Assembly: GCF_000375365.1 (NCBI RefSeq)
Contig: NZ_AQXB01000006.1
Coordinates: 124,001-188,000, forward strand
Length of the DNA: 64,000 bases
DNA from: Corynebacterium mastitidis DSM 44356
GTDB taxonomy: Bacteria; Actinomycetota; Actinomycetes; Mycobacteriales; Mycobacteriaceae
Direction: 5' to 3'
The translations under genes and the position numbers were made by a program. Positions 8,427 to 17,476 of the stretch are shown in pieces. Each line of letters opens with the position of its first letter. The first letter of the stretch is position 1. The notes beneath the pieces were generated by a model, which saw only the letters and a list, made by a program, of their open reading frames with translations, had not been told where the DNA came from and did not search any database.

Positions 8427-9514
8427 CGGTCCACCCAGGGGCGCCCGCAGCCCACGGCCTCGGAGATATTGTTAAAGCCCTGCGCCCTGAGCTGGTCGGC
8501 CAGACCCCGGTGGATCCTCCTGATCCACTCGGGCCCGCCGTAGATGAGCCCCGTGTAGCCCTGCAGGAGGGTGGCCCCCGTGGCGATCCGCTCCCAGGCC
8601 TGCTGGGGCGTTTCTATGCCGCCCACGGAGATGAGCACGAGCTGGTCGCCCACGCGGCCGCGCAGGCGGGCCAGGACCTCCAGGGAGCGGTCCGCCACCG
8701 GGGGGCCGGACACCCCGCCGGGGCCCATCTCCTCCACGTTGGGGGTGGCCAGGCCCGCGCGGGAGATCGTGGTGTTGGTGGCCACGATGCCGTCCAGTCC
8801 CAGCTCCAGGGCCAGGTCCGCCACGGCGTCGATGTCCTCATTGGAAAGGTCCGGGGCGATCTTCACCAGCACCGGGGCGTCCGTGGTGGACTGCACCGCC
8901 TCCAAGATGGGTCGCAGGGACTCCACCGCCTGCAGGTCCCGCAGGCCCGGCGTGTTGGGGGAGGAGACGTTGACCACGAGGTAGCTGGCCAGGTGCTCCA
9001 GGAGGTTGGCGGAGCGCCGGTAGTCCTCCACCGCGTGTTCCAGGGGAACCACCTTGGTCTTGCCGATGTTGACGCCCACGATGTCCTCGTAGCGGCGGCG
9101 GTACAGGTTGGTGGCCACCTGCGCGGCACCCGGGTTGTTAAAGCCCATGCGGTTGAGGATGCCGCGATCGGCCTTGAGCCGGAAGAGCCGGGGGGCGGGG
9201 TTGCCCGGCTGCGGGGAGGCCGTGACCGTGCCGATCTCCGCGTAGCCGAAGCCGATGGGGGTCCACAGGTCGGGGGAGTTGGCGGACTTGTCAAAGCCCG
9301 CCGCCAGGCCCAGCGGGCGGGGGAAGGTCACGCCAAAGACCTCCTGCTCGAGGATCGGGTCGCGCACCGGCAGCACCCTGCCTATGAGGCGGTTGAGCGG
9401 CCCCACGAACTGCAGCATGCCCAGCACGTCTCCGACCATGCCGTGAACCCGCTCCGGATCCATGGCAAAAAGCCCCTTGAGAACCAGACGGTAAGCGGTA
9501 TTGCGTATGCCCAT
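8423..9514 (-). CDS. pyrD: Dihydroorotate dehydrogenase (quinone), class 2
   Basis: Oxidises dihydroorotate to orotate in pyrimidine synthesis and passes electrons to membrane quinone; FMN enzyme. It has 363 residues, normal for class 2. The N-terminal helices (about 1-40, [25 protein letters not shown]) form the membrane-contact domain. The FMN barrel holds [19 protein letters not shown] and [12 protein letters not shown] with the class 2 catalytic Ser. GGVSGPP and [15 protein letters not shown] are the phosphate-binding part. It lies 10 bp after the lipoprotein gene, with an AAAGGA ribosome site, and is therefore likely co-transcribed with it. Confidence 0.96.
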   Translation of the reverse strand: MGIRNTAYRLVLKGLFAMDPERVHGMVGDVLGMLQFVGPLNRLIGRVLPVRDPILEQEVFGVTFPRPLGLAAGFDKSANSPDLWTPIGFGYAEIGTVTASPQPGNPAPRLFRLKADRGILNRMGFNNPGAAQVATNLYRRRYEDIVGVNIGKTKVVPLEHAVEDYRRSANLLEHLASYLVVNVSSPNTPGLRDLQAVESLRPILEAVQSTTDAPVLVKIAPDLSNEDIDAVADLALELGLDGIVATNTTISRAGLATPNVEEMGPGGVSGPPVADRSLEVLARLRGRVGDQLVLISVGGIETPQQAWERIATGATLLQGYTGLIYGGPEWIRRIHRGLADQLRAQGFNNISEAVGCGRPWVDR

Positions 9515-9524
9515 GCGGAATCCT

Positions 9525-10571
9525 TTACGTGGAAGAGGTCGGGTCGGGGATCACTTGCAGCCCCTCGCCGCTGGCGGAGGCCAGCACCAGGGTGCCGTCG
9601 TCGAGGGCCACCATGGAGGTGGCGTTGGCCACGGTGGCCAGCTCGTGGCGGCGCTGCGGAACGCCCTGGGATATGTCCCAGCCGGTGAGCGCGTTGCGCG
9701 CCGTGGAGGCCACCCAGGCCAGCCGGTGGTCCTCGTCCCAGGCCACCGCCCAGGGCGAGTCCGGGACCGGCACCGTCTGGTGCAGCCGCACCACCTCGTC
9801 GGCGGTGTACACCGCGAGCTGATCCCCGGTGGTGTCGGAGGCCAGCACCAGCCCGTCCGGCCCGGCGGCGACGCGCCCCACGCCCAGCCCCACGCGCAGG
9901 CGCCCGCCCTCGCGCTCGTTCGTCCAATCGACGTCCTGGATCGTGGTGTCCTGCGCCCAGGTCCGCACCACGGCGTCGGGCCGCCCCTCCAGGGGCAGGG
10001 AGAGCACCTGGGTGCTCGGGGAGGCCACCCCGATGCGCACGGGGTCACCCTCGGCGGGGTGCAGCACCACCTCGGCGTCCTCGTCGTTGACGGTGACCAG
10101 CTCGCCGCCGCTGAGCAGGGTGGCGGCGGTGGCCCTGCCGTCTACCGGGCGCGTCTGCGCCTCGCGCGGGGAGGCTGCCGGGTACACCCGCACCTCCCGA
10201 TCGCAGGCCAGGAGGAAGGAGGACCCCGCCGCCGTCAGCTCCCCGCACTCCGGGGACGCCTCCGCCGTGGCGATCGCGCCTCGGCGGAAGTCCTCCACCG
10301 TGCCAAAGGCCAGGGTGCCCCCGGAGCGCACCGCCAGCACGTCCCCCACGCGCTCGAGGGCCGTGACCTCGGCCAGCTCCGGCGGCAGCGGCACGACCTC
10401 CCCGGCGGGATCGACGCTGGGCGCCGAGGCCGCCGCGGTGGCGTCGCCCATCTCCTCCGACAGGTCCGAGGGACCCTGGGACTGGCAGCCCGCCAGCGCC
10501 GCCGCGCACGCCAGCGCGAGCGCGGCGGACGCCAGGGAAGCAGTGTGCTGTGCCTTCTTCGCCGTCTTCAC
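9525..10571 (-). CDS. Beta-propeller-like lipoprotein upstream of pyrD
   Basis: A 348-residue exported lipoprotein with a lipobox LAGC (Cys about residue 29) after a Lys-rich n-region and Ala/Leu-rich core. The mature part has repeated short strands ending in [34 protein letters not shown] and [16 protein letters not shown]. This is the rhythm of a WD40/YncE-like beta propeller. No enzyme motif is visible. The start is a GTG 8 nt after a TAGAGT -10 box. The propeller fold is inferred from repeat spacing; the ligand is unknown. It is probably the first gene of an operon with pyrD. Confidence 0.82.
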   Translation of the reverse strand: MKTAKKAQHTASLASAALALACAAALAGCQSQGPSDLSEEMGDATAAASAPSVDPAGEVVPLPPELAEVTALERVGDVLAVRSGGTLAFGTVEDFRRGAIATAEASPECGELTAAGSSFLLACDREVRVYPAASPREAQTRPVDGRATAATLLSGGELVTVNDEDAEVVLHPAEGDPVRIGVASPSTQVLSLPLEGRPDAVVRTWAQDTTIQDVDWTNEREGGRLRVGLGVGRVAAGPDGLVLASDTTGDQLAVYTADEVVRLHQTVPVPDSPWAVAWDEDHRLAWVASTARNALTGWDISQGVPQRRHELATVANATSMVALDDGTLVLASASGEGLQVIPDPTSST

Positions 10572-10579
10572 AAGACAAA

Positions 10580-10585
10580 ACTCTA
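10580..10585 (-). promoter_or_regulatory. -10 box of the lipoprotein-pyrD operon
   Basis: TAGAGT on the minus strand, 8 nt before the GTG at 10571. Confidence 0.5.
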
Positions 10586-10594
10586 GCAGCGACC

Positions 10595-11452
10595 TCAGCG
10601 CGATATATCGTCAAGCGCCTTCTGGATGGGCCCCGGCAGCCGCGCCTGCATGCAGCGCCGAATATCCTCCCGATCCCGCGCCTCCACCAGCGTGGAGGCC
10701 ACCGCCTGCCGCTGGCGCACCCAGGCCACCGCCGCCGTGGCGGCGGAGATCCCCAAACCCTCGGCGGCGGTGCGCAAGGCCTCCGAGATCTTCCCGGCGC
10801 GCTGCCCGCCGAGCCGGGGGGCGTGCGGGTCGTCCGGGGCCATCTGCCCGGTGAGCACCCCGTGCGCCAAGGGGTCGGCCGCGATGATGCCCACGCCCAG
10901 GTACTCGGCGGCGGGCATCACCTCCAGCTCCGCCTCCCGCACCAGCAGCGAGTAGGGGACCTGGGCCGCCACCACGCCGCGCCGGGCGTGCGTGGCCGCG
11001 AGCTGCCACCCGGAGTAGTCCCGCACCCCGGCGTAGCGCACGCGCCCGGTGGTCACCGCATGGTCGAGCGCACCGCAGACCTCGTCCACGGGGGTGTGCG
11101 GGTCCCAGTAGGCCACGCTCCACAGGTCGAGGTGCTCCACGCCCAGCTCCGCCAGGAGCGCGTCGAGGTCGTTGAGCAGGGCGCGGCGGGAGCAGTTGAC
11201 CCTGCGCCCGGCCGGGAGGGCGGGGTTGACCCCGGAGGCCGCGGAGAGGACCACCTCGCGCAGGCTCACGCTTGCCCGTATCTCCCGCAGCGCCCCCGGG
11301 GAGGCCACGTCCACGAGGTTGCCCCCGGCGTCGAGGAAGGCCTTGAGGATGCCCGGGGTGGCGTCGAGCGCCACGCGCTGCCCCCACTGAGCGGTGCTGA
11401 GTCCTATCGCGGAGACCCGCAATCCGGATTGTCCCAGTGTTCTTAGATCCAC
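10595..11452 (-). CDS. Aldo/keto reductase-like protein
   Basis: A 285-residue protein with the aldo/keto reductase barrel order: [20 protein letters not shown] at the N-terminus, [56 protein letters not shown], and the NADPH-site region [24 protein letters not shown] near the C-terminus. The usual catalytic Tyr in the D-T-A-x-x-Y motif is not obvious ([12 protein letters not shown]), so activity is uncertain. The GTG start follows TAGGCT by 7 nt. The gene diverges from uppP; such an AKR gene beside uppP and mshC also occurs in other corynebacteria. Confidence 0.85.
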   Translation of the reverse strand: MDLRTLGQSGLRVSAIGLSTAQWGQRVALDATPGILKAFLDAGGNLVDVASPGALREIRASVSLREVVLSAASGVNPALPAGRRVNCSRRALLNDLDALLAELGVEHLDLWSVAYWDPHTPVDEVCGALDHAVTTGRVRYAGVRDYSGWQLAATHARRGVVAAQVPYSLLVREAELEVMPAAEYLGVGIIAADPLAHGVLTGQMAPDDPHAPRLGGQRAGKISEALRTAAEGLGISAATAAVAWVRQRQAVASTLVEARDREDIRRCMQARLPGPIQKALDDISR

Positions 11453-11459
11453 CGGCCCC

Positions 11460-11475
11460 AGCCTAGTAGTAGGGT
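11460..11475. promoter_or_regulatory. Divergent leaderless promoters of the AKR gene and uppP
   Basis: On the minus strand TAGGCT (11465-11460) lies 7 nt before the GTG at 11452. On the plus strand TAGGGT (11470-11475) lies 7 nt before the GTG at 11483. The two -10 boxes are 4 bp apart, so the -35 zone of each lies inside the other gene. Confidence 0.55.
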
Positions 11476-11482
11476 CGTGCGG

Positions 11483-12343
11483 GTGAACGACGTGACCTTG
11501 CTTGCCGCCGCAGATCCCCAGCAGATGTCCTGGCTTCAGGTCATCGTGCTCTCCATCGTCCAGGGCCTCACCGAGTTTCTCCCGGTGAGCTCGTCCGGCC
11601 ACCTGCGCATCGTCTCCGAGCTGTTCTGGGGGGCGGACGCCGGGGCCTCCTTCACCGCCGTGGTGCAGCTGGGCACCGAGCTGGCGGTGGTGGTGTACTT
11701 TGCCCGCGACATCTGGAACATCGTGCGCTCCTGGTGCCGGGGCCTGGTGGACCGCACGGCCCGGGGCTTCGAGTACCGCATGGGGTGGATGGTCATCGCG
11801 GGCTCCGTGCCCATCGGCGTGGCCGGGGTGCTGTTCCAGGACGCGATCCGGGACACGCTGCGTAACCTGTGGATCACCGCCACGGTGCTCATCCTCTTTT
11901 CCTTCGTGTTCATCCTGGCGGAGAGGTGGGGCCGCAAGGAGCGCTCCTACGAGGAGCTGACTATGAAGGACGCCGTGGTGATGGGCCTGTGCCAGTGCCT
12001 GGCGCTCATCCCCGGGGTCTCCCGCTCCGGCGGCACCATCTCCGGCGGCCTCTTTTTGGGGCTGAAGCGGGAGGTGGCCACGCGCTTTTCCTTCCTGCTG
12101 GCCATCCCCGCCGTGACGGCCTCCGGGCTGTTCTCCCTCAAGGACGTCTTTGACCCCACCGTGGGGCAGGCGGCCTCCGGCGGGCAGCTCCTGGTGGGCA
12201 CCCTCATCTGCTTCGTCCTGGGCTACGCCTGCATCGCCTGGCTGCTCAAGTTCGTGGCCCACCACTCCTTCTCCTGGTTTGCCGCCTACCGCATCCCGCT
12301 GGGCATCCTGGTGATGATCCTGCTGGCGGCGGGCCTGCTGTAG
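11483..12343 (+). CDS. uppP: Undecaprenyl-diphosphatase
   Basis: Recycles the lipid carrier for peptidoglycan by removing a phosphate from undecaprenyl pyrophosphate; integral membrane enzyme (BacA/UppP family). It has 286 residues and about eight hydrophobic helices. Signature blocks are [19 protein letters not shown] (about 26-44, catalytic Glu and Ser/His) and [19 protein letters not shown] (about 178-196, the PGxSRSG motif). The GTG at 11483 is favoured by the -10 box 7 nt upstream. An in-frame GTG at 11477 and an ATG at 11525 are alternatives. A short GC-rich hairpin follows. Confidence 0.95.
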   Translation: MNDVTLLAAADPQQMSWLQVIVLSIVQGLTEFLPVSSSGHLRIVSELFWGADAGASFTAVVQLGTELAVVVYFARDIWNIVRSWCRGLVDRTARGFEYRMGWMVIAGSVPIGVAGVLFQDAIRDTLRNLWITATVLILFSFVFILAERWGRKERSYEELTMKDAVVMGLCQCLALIPGVSRSGGTISGGLFLGLKREVATRFSFLLAIPAVTASGLFSLKDVFDPTVGQAASGGQLLVGTLICFVLGYACIAWLLKFVAHHSFSWFAAYRIPLGILVMILLAAGLL

Positions 12344-12344
12344 G

Positions 12345-12362
12345 CCCGCCGCCTCCGGCGGG
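12345..12362 (+). terminator. GC hairpin after uppP
   Basis: CCCGCCG (12345-12351) pairs with CGGCGGG (12356-12362) across a 4-nt loop, right after the uppP stop. It has no U-tract, so it is a weak or factor-assisted terminator at best. Confidence 0.4.
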
Positions 12363-12373
12363 GCAAAAGGGGT

Positions 12374-12379
12374 TAGGGT
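12374..12379 (+). promoter_or_regulatory. -10 box of mshC (leaderless type)
   Basis: TAGGGT, 7 nt before the ATG at 12387. Confidence 0.6.
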
Positions 12380-12386
12380 GTATGCC

Positions 12387-13619
12387 ATGCGTTCTTGGCC
12401 CTCTCCCCAGATCCCCACGGCCCCCGGCCAGCCCGTGCCGCTGCGCCTGTACGACACCGCCGACCAGGAGGTCCGCGAGGTCGCCATCCCCGACGACGGC
12501 CCCGTGGGGATGTACGTGTGCGGCATCACGCCGTACGACTCCACCCACCTGGGGCACGCCGCCACCTACCTGGCCTTCGACCTGGCCCACCGCGTGCTCC
12601 TGGACAACGGGCACGCGGTGCACTACGTGCAGAACATCACCGACGTGGACGACCCGCTCTTCGAGCGCGCCGAGCGCGACGGGGTGGACTGGCGGGAGCT
12701 GGGCACCTCCCAGATCGAGAAGTTCCGGGGCGACATGGAGGCCCTCGAGGTGATCCCGCCCCGGGACTACGTGGGCGCGATGGAATCGGTGGAGGAGGTC
12801 ATCGACCTCGTCTCCAGGCTGCTCGATAGCGGGGCGGCCTACACCGTGGACGACGCCGAGTACCCGGACGTCTACGCCTCGGTGGACGCCACCGAGCAGT
12901 TCGGCTACGAGTCCGGCTACTCCTGGGCACAGATGGAGAAGTTCTTTGCCGAGCGCGGCGGCGACCCGGAGCGCCCCGGCAAGGTGCACAGCCTCGACGC
13001 CCTGATCTGGCGGGCGCAGCGCCCCGGCGAGCCCGCCTGGGACTCGCCCTTCGGGCCGGGCCGCCCCGGCTGGCACATCGAGTGCTCCGCCATCGCCACC
13101 CGCCGCCTGGGGCCGCGCTTTGCCATCCAGGGCGGCGGATCGGACCTCATCTTCCCCCACCACGAGTTCTCCGCCGCGCACGCGGAGGCCGGGCTGGGCT
13201 GCGAGCGCATGGCCGGGCACTACGTGCACGCCGGCATGGTGGCCCTCGACGGCGTGAAGATGTCCAAGTCCCTGGGCAACCTCGTGTTCGTCTCCGACCT
13301 CGTGCGCGCGGGCCACGAGCCCGCCGCCATCCGGCTGGGGGTGTTCTCCGGGCACTACCGCAGCGACCGCGACTGGTCCCGGGAGGTGCTCGCAGAGGCC
13401 GAGCAGCGCCTGGCGTACTGGCGCGCAGCGGCGCGCCGGGGCGGCGGGATCGACCACGCGGAGGAGGTGGTGGCCCGGGTGCGGGAGCGCCTGGCCGACG
13501 ACCTCGACACCCCCGGCGCCCTGGCCGCCCTGGACCACTGGGCGCAGACCTGCACCGAGGAGGGGCAGGGCAGCGCGGTGGCGGTGGCGGTGGAGTCCCT
13601 GCTCGGCGTGCGTTTGTAG
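12387..13619 (+). CDS. mshC: Cysteine:GlcN-Ins ligase (mycothiol synthesis)
   Basis: ATP-dependent ligation of cysteine to 1-D-myo-inosityl 2-amino-2-deoxy-glucopyranoside, the third step of mycothiol synthesis in Actinobacteria. It has 410 residues and derives from cysteinyl-tRNA synthetase but lacks the anticodon domain. [15 protein letters not shown] (about 43-57) gives the zinc Cys and the HIGH-like motif. WHIECSAIA and [12 protein letters not shown] supply further zinc ligands. VKMSKSLGN (about 290-298) is the KMSKS loop. The ATG at 12387 matches the typical MRSWPSP start and sits 7 nt from the -10 box. Confidence 0.96.
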   Translation: MRSWPSPQIPTAPGQPVPLRLYDTADQEVREVAIPDDGPVGMYVCGITPYDSTHLGHAATYLAFDLAHRVLLDNGHAVHYVQNITDVDDPLFERAERDGVDWRELGTSQIEKFRGDMEALEVIPPRDYVGAMESVEEVIDLVSRLLDSGAAYTVDDAEYPDVYASVDATEQFGYESGYSWAQMEKFFAERGGDPERPGKVHSLDALIWRAQRPGEPAWDSPFGPGRPGWHIECSAIATRRLGPRFAIQGGGSDLIFPHHEFSAAHAEAGLGCERMAGHYVHAGMVALDGVKMSKSLGNLVFVSDLVRAGHEPAAIRLGVFSGHYRSDRDWSREVLAEAEQRLAYWRAAARRGGGIDHAEEVVARVRERLADDLDTPGALAALDHWAQTCTEEGQGSAVAVAVESLLGVRL

Positions 13620-13630
13620 GGGAGTTCCTC

Positions 13631-13636
13631 CACAAT
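13631..13636 (+). promoter_or_regulatory. Possible -10 box before small conserved gene
   Basis: CACAAT, 7 nt before the ATG at 13644. It deviates at position 1 from the TANNNT pattern but has the same spacing as neighbouring genes. Confidence 0.35.
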
Positions 13637-13643
13637 GGAATCC

Positions 13644-14027
13644 ATGACCAACCCCTCCGTCGGCCTGCGCGCCGAGTTTCAGCCCGCCATCGAGCAGTTC
13701 ATCGAGGACCTCACCACCTTCGTCTCCGGGGCCTACCTCCAGGAGGGGGAGAAGGAGCTGTGGGACCAGCCCTTCGACCCCGCGGCCCTGACCGAGCTGC
13801 GCGGCATCCTCGCCACGCTGCTCGACCGCGTGGAGGGGGAGGCCCCCGAGGCCTTCCCGGTGTTCCTGCGCGCCACCATCGAGGAGCTGTACGCCTTCAA
13901 CGACAAGCACCACGGCGCGGTGCTCGAGCCGGAGGAGTACGCGGAGCTCAACGACCTGTTCCGCGGCATGGCTCGGGCCGCCGGGGTGGGGGAGGTGGGG
14001 CTGCATGACCTCCCCGTCATGGAGTAG
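13644..14027 (+). CDS. Conserved hypothetical protein between mshC and HAD gene
   Basis: A 127-residue acidic cytosolic protein, predicted mainly helical (AEFQPAIEQFIEDLTTFVSG; EEYAELNDLFRGMARAAG). I recognise no domain, signal peptide or membrane helix. I prefer the ATG at 13644 to the in-frame ATG at 13635 because the -10-like CACAAT would overlap the latter. Its 3' end overlaps the HAD gene by 23 bp, so the two are translationally linked. Function unknown. Confidence 0.75.
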   Translation: MTNPSVGLRAEFQPAIEQFIEDLTTFVSGAYLQEGEKELWDQPFDPAALTELRGILATLLDRVEGEAPEAFPVFLRATIEELYAFNDKHHGAVLEPEEYAELNDLFRGMARAAGVGEVGLHDLPVME

Positions 14028-14709
14028 CCCCCGGGCCGTCTTCTGGGACATGGACGGCACCCTGGTGGACTCCGAGCCGCTCTGGGGGATCGCCACCTAC
14101 GAGCTCAGCGAGCGGCTCGGCCGCCGCCTCACGCCCGAGCTGCGCGCCGCCACGGTGGGCGGCTCCTTCGGCCACACCCTCCGGGTGTGCGCGGAGCACG
14201 CCGGGGTGCGCGTCGATCCCCGGCGGGCCCGGGAGCTGCACGACGCCATGTTTGCCCGCGTGGGGGCGCTCTTTTCCGAGTCGCTGGCCCCGCGCCCGGG
14301 CGTGCGCCCCCTGCTGGAGGCCCTGCGCGCTCGGGGCATCCCCATGCTGGTGACCACGAACACCGAGCGCAGCCTGGCCGATAGGGCCATCGCCGCCGTG
14401 GGGGAGGGCTTCTTCTGCGACTCCGTGGCGGGCGACGAGGTCGCGCGGTTCAAGCCCGCCCCGGACATGTACCTGGAGGCCGCCCGGCGGGTAGGCGCGG
14501 TACCCGGGGAATGCCTGGTCTTTGAGGACTCCCGCGCGGGCATGACCGCGGCGCTGGCCGCCGGGTGCCGCGTGGTGGGCCTGCCGGAGGAGGAGGCGGA
14601 CCTCGTCGAGGGGGCGCTGTCCATGCGGGCGGCGGCCGGATCCCGCTCCTTCGAGGGGGTCGGGGCGGACGATGTTGAGAGATGGTTCACCCTCAGCGCC
14701 CGGCCATGA
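14005..14709 (+). CDS. HAD superfamily phosphatase (beta-PGM/CbbY-like)
   Basis: A 234-residue haloacid dehalogenase-like hydrolase. Motif I is [15 protein letters not shown] (about 13-27, nucleophile Asp and general acid Asp). Motif II is the Thr of LVTTNTERS (about 113-121), motif III is the Lys of [14 protein letters not shown] (about 147-160), and motif IV is [18 protein letters not shown] (about 171-188). The helical cap between motifs I and II puts it in the subfamily with beta-phosphoglucomutase-like sugar phosphatases. The substrate is unknown. Its first 23 bp overlap the upstream gene and its 3' end runs to 14 bp before hisE. Confidence 0.9.
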   Translation: MTSPSWSSPRAVFWDMDGTLVDSEPLWGIATYELSERLGRRLTPELRAATVGGSFGHTLRVCAEHAGVRVDPRRARELHDAMFARVGALFSESLAPRPGVRPLLEALRARGIPMLVTTNTERSLADRAIAAVGEGFFCDSVAGDEVARFKPAPDMYLEAARRVGAVPGECLVFEDSRAGMTAALAAGCRVVGLPEEEADLVEGALSMRAAAGSRSFEGVGADDVERWFTLSARP

Positions 14710-14715
14710 GATAAT
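14710..14715 (+). promoter_or_regulatory. -10 box of hisE (leaderless type)
   Basis: GATAAT, 7 nt before the GTG at 14723. The promoter overlaps the stop codon end of the HAD gene. Confidence 0.55.
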
Positions 14716-14722
14716 CGTGCGG

Positions 14723-14986
14723 GTGAAGAACTTTGACTCCCTCTATCAGGAACTGCAGGAACGGGCGCAGGCCGATCCCGCCGAGTCCGCCACCGCCGCC
14801 GCGCTGGCCTCGGGCGTGCACGGCATAGGAAAGAAGGTGGTGGAGGAGGCCGCCGAGGTCTGGATGGCCGCCGAGTACCAGTCCCCCGAGGAGCTGGCGG
14901 AGGAAATATCCCAGCTCGTGTACTGGGCCCAGGTCATCATGGTCTCCCGGGGCCTGAAGCCCGACGACGTCTACCGCTACCTCTAA
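14723..14986 (+). CDS. hisE: Phosphoribosyl-ATP pyrophosphatase
   Basis: Second step of histidine synthesis: hydrolyses phosphoribosyl-ATP to phosphoribosyl-AMP. It has 87 residues, the usual size of stand-alone HisE. The MazG-like all-alpha fold is shown by [17 protein letters not shown] (metal-binding Glu cluster, about 33-49) and [19 protein letters not shown] chose the GTG at 14723 because family members begin at KNFDSLY and the -10 box is 7 nt upstream; longer in-frame starts lie inside the HAD gene. It is followed 18 bp later by hisG. Confidence 0.93.
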   Translation: MKNFDSLYQELQERAQADPAESATAAALASGVHGIGKKVVEEAAEVWMAAEYQSPEELAEEISQLVYWAQVIMVSRGLKPDDVYRYL

Positions 14987-15004
14987 TACTCCTAGGAGAA
15001 CAAC

Positions 15005-15847
15005 ATGATGCGCATTGCCGTGCCCAACAAGGGAGCGCTGGCGGAGGTGGCGTCCACCATCCTGAAGGAGGCCGGGTACGCCACCCGCCGCGATTCCAAG
15101 GCGCTCAACGTCATCGACCGCGCCAACAACGTGGAGTTCTTCTTCCTCCGCCCCAAGGACATCGCCATCTACGTGGCCTCCGGGGAGCTGGATCTGGGGA
15201 TCACCGGGCGCGACCTCGCCGCCGATTCCCAGGCCGAGGTGACGGAGGTGCTGGCGCTGGGCTTCGGCTCCTCCACTTTCCGCTTCGCCGCCCCGGCGGG
15301 GCAGACCTGGACGGTGGACGCCCTGGGGGGCAAGCGCGTGGCCACCGCGTACCCCAACCTGGTGCGCTCGTACCTCCGGGAGCGGGGGATTGAGGCCACG
15401 GTGATCCGCCTGGACGGCGCCGTGGAGATCTCCATCAAGCTCGGGGTGGCGGACGTGATCGCGGACGTGGTCTCCACCGGGGCCACGCTGCGCCAGCAGG
15501 GGCTCGAGCCCTTCGGGGAGCCGATCTGCCGATCGGAGGCCGTGGTGGTCGGACGTACCCCCGATATTACCCCCGAACAGCGTGTGATGTTACGCAGATT
15601 CGAGGGAATCGTGCACGCTCACCACTACGTGATGCTCGATTATAATGTCGCGCGCGAGCGGCTTAACGAGGCCAGCGCGATCACGCCCGGACTCTCCGGA
15701 CCCACGGTCTCCCCGCTGACCAGGAAGGACTGGGTGGCGGTGCGCGCCATGATCCCCCGGTCGGAGGCCAACTCCGTGATGGACGCCCTGGCGGAGATGG
15801 GGGCCGAGGCGATCCTGGCCACGGACCTGCGCATAGCGAGGATCTAG
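15005..15847 (+). CDS. hisG: ATP phosphoribosyltransferase, long form
   Basis: First, committed step of histidine synthesis: condenses ATP and PRPP. At 280 residues it is the long HisG with a C-terminal ACT-like regulatory domain (about 205-280) that senses histidine, so HisZ is not needed. Catalytic-domain marks are [23 protein letters not shown] and the PRPP loop [19 protein letters not shown] (about 144-162). Two ATGs lie in tandem at 15005 and 15008. AGGAGA 7-12 nt upstream is a clear ribosome site, unlike the leaderless genes around it. Confidence 0.96.
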   Translation: MMRIAVPNKGALAEVASTILKEAGYATRRDSKALNVIDRANNVEFFFLRPKDIAIYVASGELDLGITGRDLAADSQAEVTEVLALGFGSSTFRFAAPAGQTWTVDALGGKRVATAYPNLVRSYLRERGIEATVIRLDGAVEISIKLGVADVIADVVSTGATLRQQGLEPFGEPICRSEAVVVGRTPDITPEQRVMLRRFEGIVHAHHYVMLDYNVARERLNEASAITPGLSGPTVSPLTRKDWVAVRAMIPRSEANSVMDALAEMGAEAILATDLRIARI

Positions 15848-15914
15848 GCAAAAACCACATCCTCGCTACTATGGAGGCGTCAATTCACCCATCGAGAAAG
15901 GACGCCGTTTCCAC

Positions 15915-17393
15915 ATGGCCACGTCGAAGAAGACTGCCAAGGCTAAGAATCAGGAAGCGAGCACCCCCACCCCGGGTACTCGGACGGAGGAAGACCTGCT
16001 GGGAACCATGGAGGTTCCTTCCTCCGCCTACTACGGCATTCACACCCTGCGCGCCGTGGAGAACTTCCAGATCTCTCGCAACACCATCAACCAGGTGCCC
16101 GCCTTCATCCGTGGAATGGTGCAGGTGAAAAAGGCCACCGCGATGGCAAACCGCCGTCTGCATACCCTGCCGCGCAAGAAGGCCGAGGCGATCATCTGGG
16201 CCTGCGACGAGATCCTTGAGAAGGGCCGGTGCATGGATCAGTTCCCCATCGACCTCTTCCAGGGCGGCGCGGGGACCAGCCTCAACATGAACACCAACGA
16301 GGTCATCGCCAACCTCGCTCTGGAGCACCTGGGCGAGCCCAAGGGCTCCTACGACGTCATCAACCCCAACGACGACGTGAACATGTCCCAGTCCACCAAC
16401 GACGCCTACCCCACCGGCTTCCGCCTGGGCGTGTACAACGAGCTGATGAGCCTCATCGAGGCCTACGACGCCCTCCAGTCCGCCTTCCAGGCCAAGGGCG
16501 CCGAGTTCGAGGACATCCTCAAGATGGGGCGCACGCAGCTCCAGGACGCCGTGCCCATGACCCTGGGCGACGAGTTCCGGGCGTTTGCCTCCAACCTCAG
16601 CGAGGAGCAGGCCATCATGCGCGCCGCCGCGGAGCGCCTGCTCGAGGTCAACCTCGGCGCCACCGCCATCGGCACCGGGGTCAACACCCCCGCCGGCTAC
16701 CGGCACCAGGTGGTGGCCGCCCTGAGCGAGACCACCGGCCTGGAGATCAAGTCCGCCAAGGACCTCATCGAGGCCACCTCCGATACCGGCGCCTACGTGC
16801 TCGCGCACTCCGCCATCAAGCGGGCCGCGATGAAGCTCTCCAAGATCTGCAACGACCTGCGCCTGCTCTCCTCCGGCCCCACGGCCGGGCTGCACGAGAT
16901 CAACCTGCCCCCGCGCCAGGCGGGCTCCTCCATCATGCCGGGCAAGGTCAACCCGGTGATCCCGGAGGTGGTCAACCAGGTGTGCTTCAAGGTCTTTGGC
17001 AACGACCTCACCGTGGCGATGGCCGCCGAGGCCGGGCAGCTCCAGCTCAACGTGATGGAGCCGGTGATCGGGGAGGCCCTCTTCGAGTCCCTGCGCATCC
17101 TGCGCAACGCGGCCGATACCCTGCGCACCAAGTGCGTCACGGGCATCACCGCCAACGCGGAGGTCTGCCGCGCCTACGTGGAGAACTCCATCGGCATCGT
17201 CACCTACCTCAACCCCTTCATCGGCCACCACAACGGCGATCTCATCGCCAAGGAGGCTGCCGTCACCGGGGCCAAGGTGCGCGACCTCGTGCTGGATAAG
17301 GGCCTGATGGACAAGGAGACCCTGGACCGCGTGCTGTCCAAGGAGAACCTCATGCACCCGGAGTTCCGGGGAACCATTTATTTGGACGATTAA
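15915..17393 (+). CDS. aspA: Aspartate ammonia-lyase
   Basis: Reversible deamination of aspartate to fumarate and ammonia; cytosolic homotetramer of the fumarase/aspartase superfamily. It has 492 residues. The first 25 are Lys/Thr-rich and not conserved. Signatures are [13 protein letters not shown] (about 155-167) and the substrate-loop [20 protein letters not shown] (about 336-355) with the catalytic Ser. Gene order hisE-hisG-aspA is that of C. glutamicum. A GAAAGGA ribosome site precedes the ATG, and TACTAT near 15869 may be its -10. The next gene is a C4-dicarboxylate transporter, as in enterobacterial aspA-dcuA. Confidence 0.96.
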   Translation: MATSKKTAKAKNQEASTPTPGTRTEEDLLGTMEVPSSAYYGIHTLRAVENFQISRNTINQVPAFIRGMVQVKKATAMANRRLHTLPRKKAEAIIWACDEILEKGRCMDQFPIDLFQGGAGTSLNMNTNEVIANLALEHLGEPKGSYDVINPNDDVNMSQSTNDAYPTGFRLGVYNELMSLIEAYDALQSAFQAKGAEFEDILKMGRTQLQDAVPMTLGDEFRAFASNLSEEQAIMRAAAERLLEVNLGATAIGTGVNTPAGYRHQVVAALSETTGLEIKSAKDLIEATSDTGAYVLAHSAIKRAAMKLSKICNDLRLLSSGPTAGLHEINLPPRQAGSSIMPGKVNPVIPEVVNQVCFKVFGNDLTVAMAAEAGQLQLNVMEPVIGEALFESLRILRNAADTLRTKCVTGITANAEVCRAYVENSIGIVTYLNPFIGHHNGDLIAKEAAVTGAKVRDLVLDKGLMDKETLDRVLSKENLMHPEFRGTIYLDD

Positions 17394-17405
17394 TATCACA
17401 GAAAG

Positions 17406-17471
17406 TTGCTCGCCCGGCCCCGCGCGCAGGATAATTACGGTGCTATAAAACCGCATATCAAAAGGGGTTTT
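17406..17471 (+). promoter_or_regulatory. Promoter and leader of the Dcu transporter gene
   Basis: TTGCTC (17406-17411) and GATAAT (17430-17435) are separated by 18 bp. Downstream AAAACC (about 17447-17452) can pair with GGTTTT (about 17466-17471), and the AAAAGGGG ribosome site lies in the loop and 3' arm. The hairpin could mask translation initiation; this is inferred. Confidence 0.4.
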
Positions 17472-17476
17472 CTCCG

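Noticed and set aside
15885..17456. 523-codon minus-strand frame opposite aspA
   Set aside because: Antisense shadow of a clear aspartase; no start signal and no motifs.
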